A DNA stretch of 8,272 nucleotides, taken from the NCBI GenBank assembly GCA_947499775.1, contig CANMPY010000064.1, forward strand, positions 1 through 8,272, in the 5' to 3' direction. This DNA comes from Bacteroidota bacterium (GTDB lineage Bacteria; Bacteroidota; Bacteroidia; NS11-12g; UBA9320). Shown here piece by piece: positions 7,145-8,272 of the stretch. A program made the position numbers and the translations under genes. Each line of letters begins with the position of its first letter. Position 1 is the first letter of the stretch. The notes under the pieces are model-generated. The model had not been told where the DNA came from and ran no database searches. It worked only from the letters and a program-made list of their open reading frames with translations.

Positions 7145-8272
7145 TTATGCGTTTAAAAGGGTTTGCAGCGATTTTGTAACTTCAAATCTACTGTAAGCAT
7201 TTGGGTTAAATTGGCTTGTTTCGGTATGATTGTTTAACCAATTTTGGTAACATTTTTCTATAAAAAGGGTAATACCCAATTCATCTTTTGGATCGTTAAA
7301 CGATGAAATATTTTGAAGATTGATTAAGGAAGCTGCATCGCACTGTGTGTCGCCGATGCCTAAAATTGGAACTCCGCTTGCCAAATATTCCATGGTTTTT
7401 GTGCTTACAATTAAGTGAGTTTGGCCAACCATTGGCGGGCAAAGTAGCACCAAGTCGCTTTTGGTTATAAGGGATAACGCCGCTTTGCGAGGCAAAAATT
7501 GTTCGTGAATTAATTGGACTCCAACTAAATCAGTATTGAGCTTATCGAGATGCGATTGGTGAACCGATCCTGCTAAATGAAGGCTTAGTTTTGATAAATC
7601 TAACTTTGAGTTTTTTAGCGCATTTATTAGTACATCAAAGCGTTGGGTATGCCCCAAAAGACCTATATGTGAAATACTGAATTTATCATTTTTTAATGCT
7701 TTTTTTTCTAGGCTATCAAACATTTCATGATCGTAGCCATTGTAAAGGATATGAAGATTCTCTGTTGTCTTCATTTTGACACGAATCAAATTAGCCATGC
7801 CCGGACCAACGGTTGTAATTAAATTGGCCGAATTAAGTACTTTGGATTCCAAGAGTTTATCAAGGCGTTTGATGAAATTGAATCGAAAGGTATTTTGTAA
7901 GAAATATATTTCGCTCCAGGGGTCTCTAAAATCGGCTAACCATTTTATACCGAATTTTTTAGAAAGAGAAAGCCCTGCTAAATGTATTGAATGCGGAGGG
8001 CCTGTAGTTACCAGCCAATCATATTGTTTTGATTTTAATTCTTTGGCCGCCGCTTTTTTTGCAAAAGGTACCCAACCTAACCGCGCATCTGGTACAAAAA
8101 TATTAGCCCGTATAAATGCCATTGCCTTAGCAAAAATTCCACCACTGGTTTCACCAAGGTCTCCGTATGGAATGCTTTTATTGGCTTTGCCCGATTTTAA
8201 ATAAGAATATAATTTTAGAGGTTCACAAGTAGTGGTATATATGCATTCAATATCCTTCACCATTTCTAATTG
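7145..8272 (-). CDS. GT4-like glycosyltransferase (N-terminus beyond window)
   Basis: The open frame continues through the right edge (codons CAA TTA GAA precede the ATG at 8263), giving 375 visible residues. Relatives usually begin with a P-P-x-x-G-G-rich segment tens of residues before this point, so I treat ATG 8263 as internal and the 5' end as missing. Counting from that Met, TTGPPHSIHLAG (86-97) and KWLADFRDPW (107-116) are hallmarks of one GT4-like group. ILYNGYD (172-178) marks the domain boundary. HIGLLGHTQRF (199-209) begins the donor domain, and KTMEYLASGVPIL (289-301) carries the Glu-containing nucleotide-sugar binding helix. It should be a cytoplasmic GT-B enzyme building a surface glycan. 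It is co-oriented with the prolyl isomerase and sugar-nucleotide genes 123 bases downstream. Donor and acceptor are unknown. Confidence 0.9.
   Translation of the reverse strand, partial: QLEMVKDIECIYTTTCEPLKLYSYLKSGKANKSIPYGDLGETSGGIFAKAMAFIRANIFVPDARLGWVPFAKKAAAKELKSKQYDWLVTTGPPHSIHLAGLSLSKKFGIKWLADFRDPWSEIYFLQNTFRFNFIKRLDKLLESKVLNSANLITTVGPGMANLIRVKMKTTENLHILYNGYDHEMFDSLEKKALKNDKFSISHIGLLGHTQRFDVLINALKNSKLDLSKLSLHLAGSVHQSHLDKLNTDLVGVQLIHEQFLPRKAALSLITKSDLVLLCPPMVGQTHLIVSTKTMEYLASGVPILGIGDTQCDAASLINLQNISSFNDPKDELGITLFIEKCYQNWLNNHTETSQFNPNAYSRFEVTKSLQTLLNA

Noticed and set aside
7776..8204. A 142-codon plus-strand open frame
   Set aside because: It lies entirely antisense to a glycosyltransferase with clear family motifs, and its translation shows no recognisable domain. 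It is a shadow of the real gene.
1..8272. CRISPR arrays, tRNA or rRNA genes, insertion sequences, toxin-antitoxin or phage-defence genes
   Set aside because: I saw no short regularly spaced repeats, no cloverleaf candidates, no transposase or integrase motifs and no defence domains. Nearly all bases are in recognised coding regions.

Overview
The window looks like chromosomal DNA from a member of the Bacteroidota. It is AT-rich, has A-rich leaders without clear Shine-Dalgarno sites, and encodes a secreted protein ending in a type IX secretion system (T9SS) C-terminal sorting domain. Sugar-nucleotide genes of the usual surface-polysaccharide kind are also present. I cannot place it to genus from sequence alone. 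There are seven genes, all protein-coding, and two of them run off the window edges. I found no RNA genes, insertion sequences, CRISPR arrays or integration sites.

Left block (1..3280, minus strand): a secreted protein with two tandem LamG-like jellyroll domains and a T9SS tail is followed after 16 bases by a secreted sialate O-acetylesterase/SGNH-type hydrolase, cut off at the left edge. The hydrolase has a clear GQSNA nucleophile motif. The two are probably co-transcribed and may act together on an extracellular glycan.

Middle (3388..4419, plus strand): one GT4-like glycosyltransferase is divergent from the LamG gene, across an intergenic gap of about 107 bases. Its stop codon overlaps the 3' end of the next minus-strand gene by 6 bases.

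Right block (4414..8272, minus strand): in transcription order these are a second GT4-like glycosyltransferase whose N-terminus lies beyond the right edge, a 123-base gap with a candidate promoter, a periplasmic cyclophilin-FKBP dual prolyl isomerase, a small sugar-1-phosphate nucleotidyltransferase and an NAD-dependent sugar epimerase/dehydratase. The last three are tightly packed (2-base gap, then a 4-base ATGA overlap) and look like one operon.

Overall the window combines sugar-nucleotide synthesis and glycosyl transfer (surface polysaccharide or glycoprotein glycan) with envelope protein folding and secreted carbohydrate-active proteins. The least ordinary items are the two-family prolyl isomerase fusion with all expected active-site residues, its coupling to sugar-nucleotide genes, and the phase-perfect tandem LamG duplication next to a carbohydrate esterase.
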